Assembly (NCBI GenBank): GCA_006844765.1
Contig: SPJV01000076.1
Span: 61,483 to 125,482, forward strand
Origin: Alphaproteobacteria bacterium
GTDB lineage: Bacteria > Pseudomonadota > Alphaproteobacteria > UBA8366 > Aestuariispiraceae
DNA: 64,000 nucleotides
Direction of reading: 5' to 3'
In this document: positions 63,053 through 64,000 of the stretch, in pieces
Position numbering within the stretch: the stretch's first letter is position 1
Layout of the letters: every line of letters starts with the position of its first letter
Position numbers and translations under genes: made by a program
Notes under the pieces: generated by a model
Database searches by the model: none
What the model saw: the letters and a program-made list of their open reading frames with translations, nothing else
Told to the model about the DNA's origin: nothing

Positions 63053-64000
63053 ATGAAGCGTAGTGATAATAATCTTAACGATCTTTTGCGTCCGAGTGAC
63101 GAGAACAAGGTACGGCACGCCTTGCAACATGGTGCCAGCCGCCGTGATGTACTTGGTATGTTGATGGCTGCAGGGGCGACTGCCGGTCTTGCCGGTGGGA
63201 TGTTGGGATCGGTTGAAGAGGCCATTGCAGCAACGCCGAAAAAGGGTGGCAATGTTCGCTTTGCCTGGGCCCAGCATGGCGCTGGGGATACCCTGGATCC
63301 GATCATCAACTCAAACTCGCTCGACTATGCGCGCAGCCGTTTGACCTTCAACAACCTCTGCCGGATTGGTGAAGATCTCAGTGCCGGGCCGGAACTTGCG
63401 GAATCGTTTGAAGCCAATTCCGATGCCTCGGTCTGGACTTTCAAGCTTCGCAAAGGTGTTGAGTGGCATGACGGTTCAGCCTTCACAGCTGATGACGTCA
63501 TCTATTCGATGAACCGTCATATGGGAGAGGACAGCAAGTCCAAGGCGAAGGGGTTCGTTTCCGACGTCAAGGAATGGGTCAAGGACGACGCACACACAGT
63601 CCGTGCTGTGATGAGTTCACCCAATGCAGAACTGCCTGTCGTGCTCGGGACATTCCACTTCAAGGTTGTTAAGAACGGCACGACCGATTTCTCCTTGCCG
63701 GTCGGCACCGGTCCTTATGTCTTGAAAGAGTTCAAGCCGGGTATCCGTTCCGTCCATGTCCGCAACGACAATTACTGGGGCGAAGGCGGACCCTATATTG
63801 AGCAGTTTGAGGTCTTCGGTGTTTCGGATAGCGTTGCGCGTGTGAACGCCCTGCTTTCTGGAGATATCCAGATGATGGGGACGCTCAGCCCGAAAGCCAT
63901 TCCGCAGATCGAAGCGGCAGAAGGTGTCGAACCCTTTGTCGTGCCGTCGGGATCCTGCAACACGATGGTCGCGCGGTTGGACACGGACCCGGGCAACAAT
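63053..64000 (+). CDS. ABC transporter substrate-binding protein, family 5, Tat-type signal (3' end outside window)
   Basis: The first 316 codons of an oligopeptide/opine-family binding protein. The N-terminus has a 28-residue leader, a twin-arginine motif (SRRDVLGMLMAAGATAGLAGG, residues 29 on) and a probable cleavage after EEAIAA. The mature part has GGNVRFAWAQHG, TLDPIINSNS, the family signature region WTFKLRKGVEWHDGSAFTADDVIYSMNR and GTGPYVLKEFKPG. It should deliver the substrate of the adjoining oxidase and dipeptidase. ATG 63053 with AAAGGA upstream. Permease and ATPase genes are expected beyond the window. Confidence 0.88.
   Translation, partial: MKRSDNNLNDLLRPSDENKVRHALQHGASRRDVLGMLMAAGATAGLAGGMLGSVEEAIAATPKKGGNVRFAWAQHGAGDTLDPIINSNSLDYARSRLTFNNLCRIGEDLSAGPELAESFEANSDASVWTFKLRKGVEWHDGSAFTADDVIYSMNRHMGEDSKSKAKGFVSDVKEWVKDDAHTVRAVMSSPNAELPVVLGTFHFKVVKNGTTDFSLPVGTGPYVLKEFKPGIRSVHVRNDNYWGEGGPYIEQFEVFGVSDSVARVNALLSGDIQMMGTLSPKAIPQIEAAEGVEPFVVPSGSCNTMVARLDTDPGNN

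Overview
The window is a gene-dense chromosomal segment of an alphaproteobacterium. The gene order of the cytochrome c oxidase block (coxB-coxA-ctaB-small ORF-ctaG-coxC-DUF983-SURF1, followed by thrC, an M16 peptidase and a RimJ-type acetyltransferase) is typical of that class. The Rhizobium-type glycerol ABC operon, the TRAP transporter and the two-gene aconitase X agree with it. Moderately high GC suggests a free-living heterotroph, perhaps Rhodospirillales-like; the genus cannot be read from the sequence. No rRNA, tRNA, CRISPR array, transposase or phage gene was recognised.

Layout. 1-9.5 kb is housekeeping: greA (partial), carB, a TVP38/TMEM64 membrane protein, a D-2-hydroxyacid dehydrogenase, a small lipoprotein, tldD and a DUF3422 protein. 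9.7-22.3 kb is the aa3-type oxidase operon with its assembly factors, then an M32 carboxypeptidase, an MscS channel, thrC, an M16 peptidase and a GNAT acetyltransferase, ending at a strong bidirectional terminator. From 22.5 kb on, the window is a series of catabolic modules, most with their own regulator.

The modules are: (1) glycerol uptake by an ABC transporter plus glycerol-3-phosphate dehydrogenase under a DeoR/GlpR regulator (22.5-31.1 kb); (2) a two-subunit aconitase X divergent from an agmatinase-family ureohydrolase (31.2-34.1 kb); (3) a complete TRAP uptake and hexuronate/unsaturated-uronate pathway to 2-keto-3-deoxygluconate (uxaC-dctPQM-kduI-kduD-uxuB-uxuA) divergent from a GntR regulator (34.1-43.5 kb); (4) an IclR-controlled aryl-CoA route ending in the gentisate pathway (CoA-ester monooxygenase, aryl-CoA ligase, fumarylpyruvate hydrolase, maleylpyruvate isomerase, gentisate dioxygenase; 43.5-49.8 kb); (5) a CaiB/BaiF CoA-transferase divergent from a five-gene cassette of unknown substrate (ALDH, tartrate/malate-type dehydrogenase, M20 deacylase, class III aminotransferase, GhrA-like reductase) with an Lrp regulator behind it (49.9-57.9 kb); (6) a LysR-controlled, HcnABC/opine-oxidase-like three-subunit amine dehydrogenase with an odd M19 dipeptidase and a Tat-type oligopeptide-family binding protein cut by the window end (57.9-64 kb).

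Points that stand out: the glycerol transporter ATPases carry complementary defects that should leave one composite ATP site degenerate; regulator-sized palindromes sit on or beside recognisable promoters in four modules; a T-tailed hairpin separates dctP from dctQM; a five-copy 16-bp tandem repeat runs into the 3' end of the CoA-transferase gene; and the M19 protein has lost several metal ligands. All motif positions were read by eye; no alignment or database search was run.
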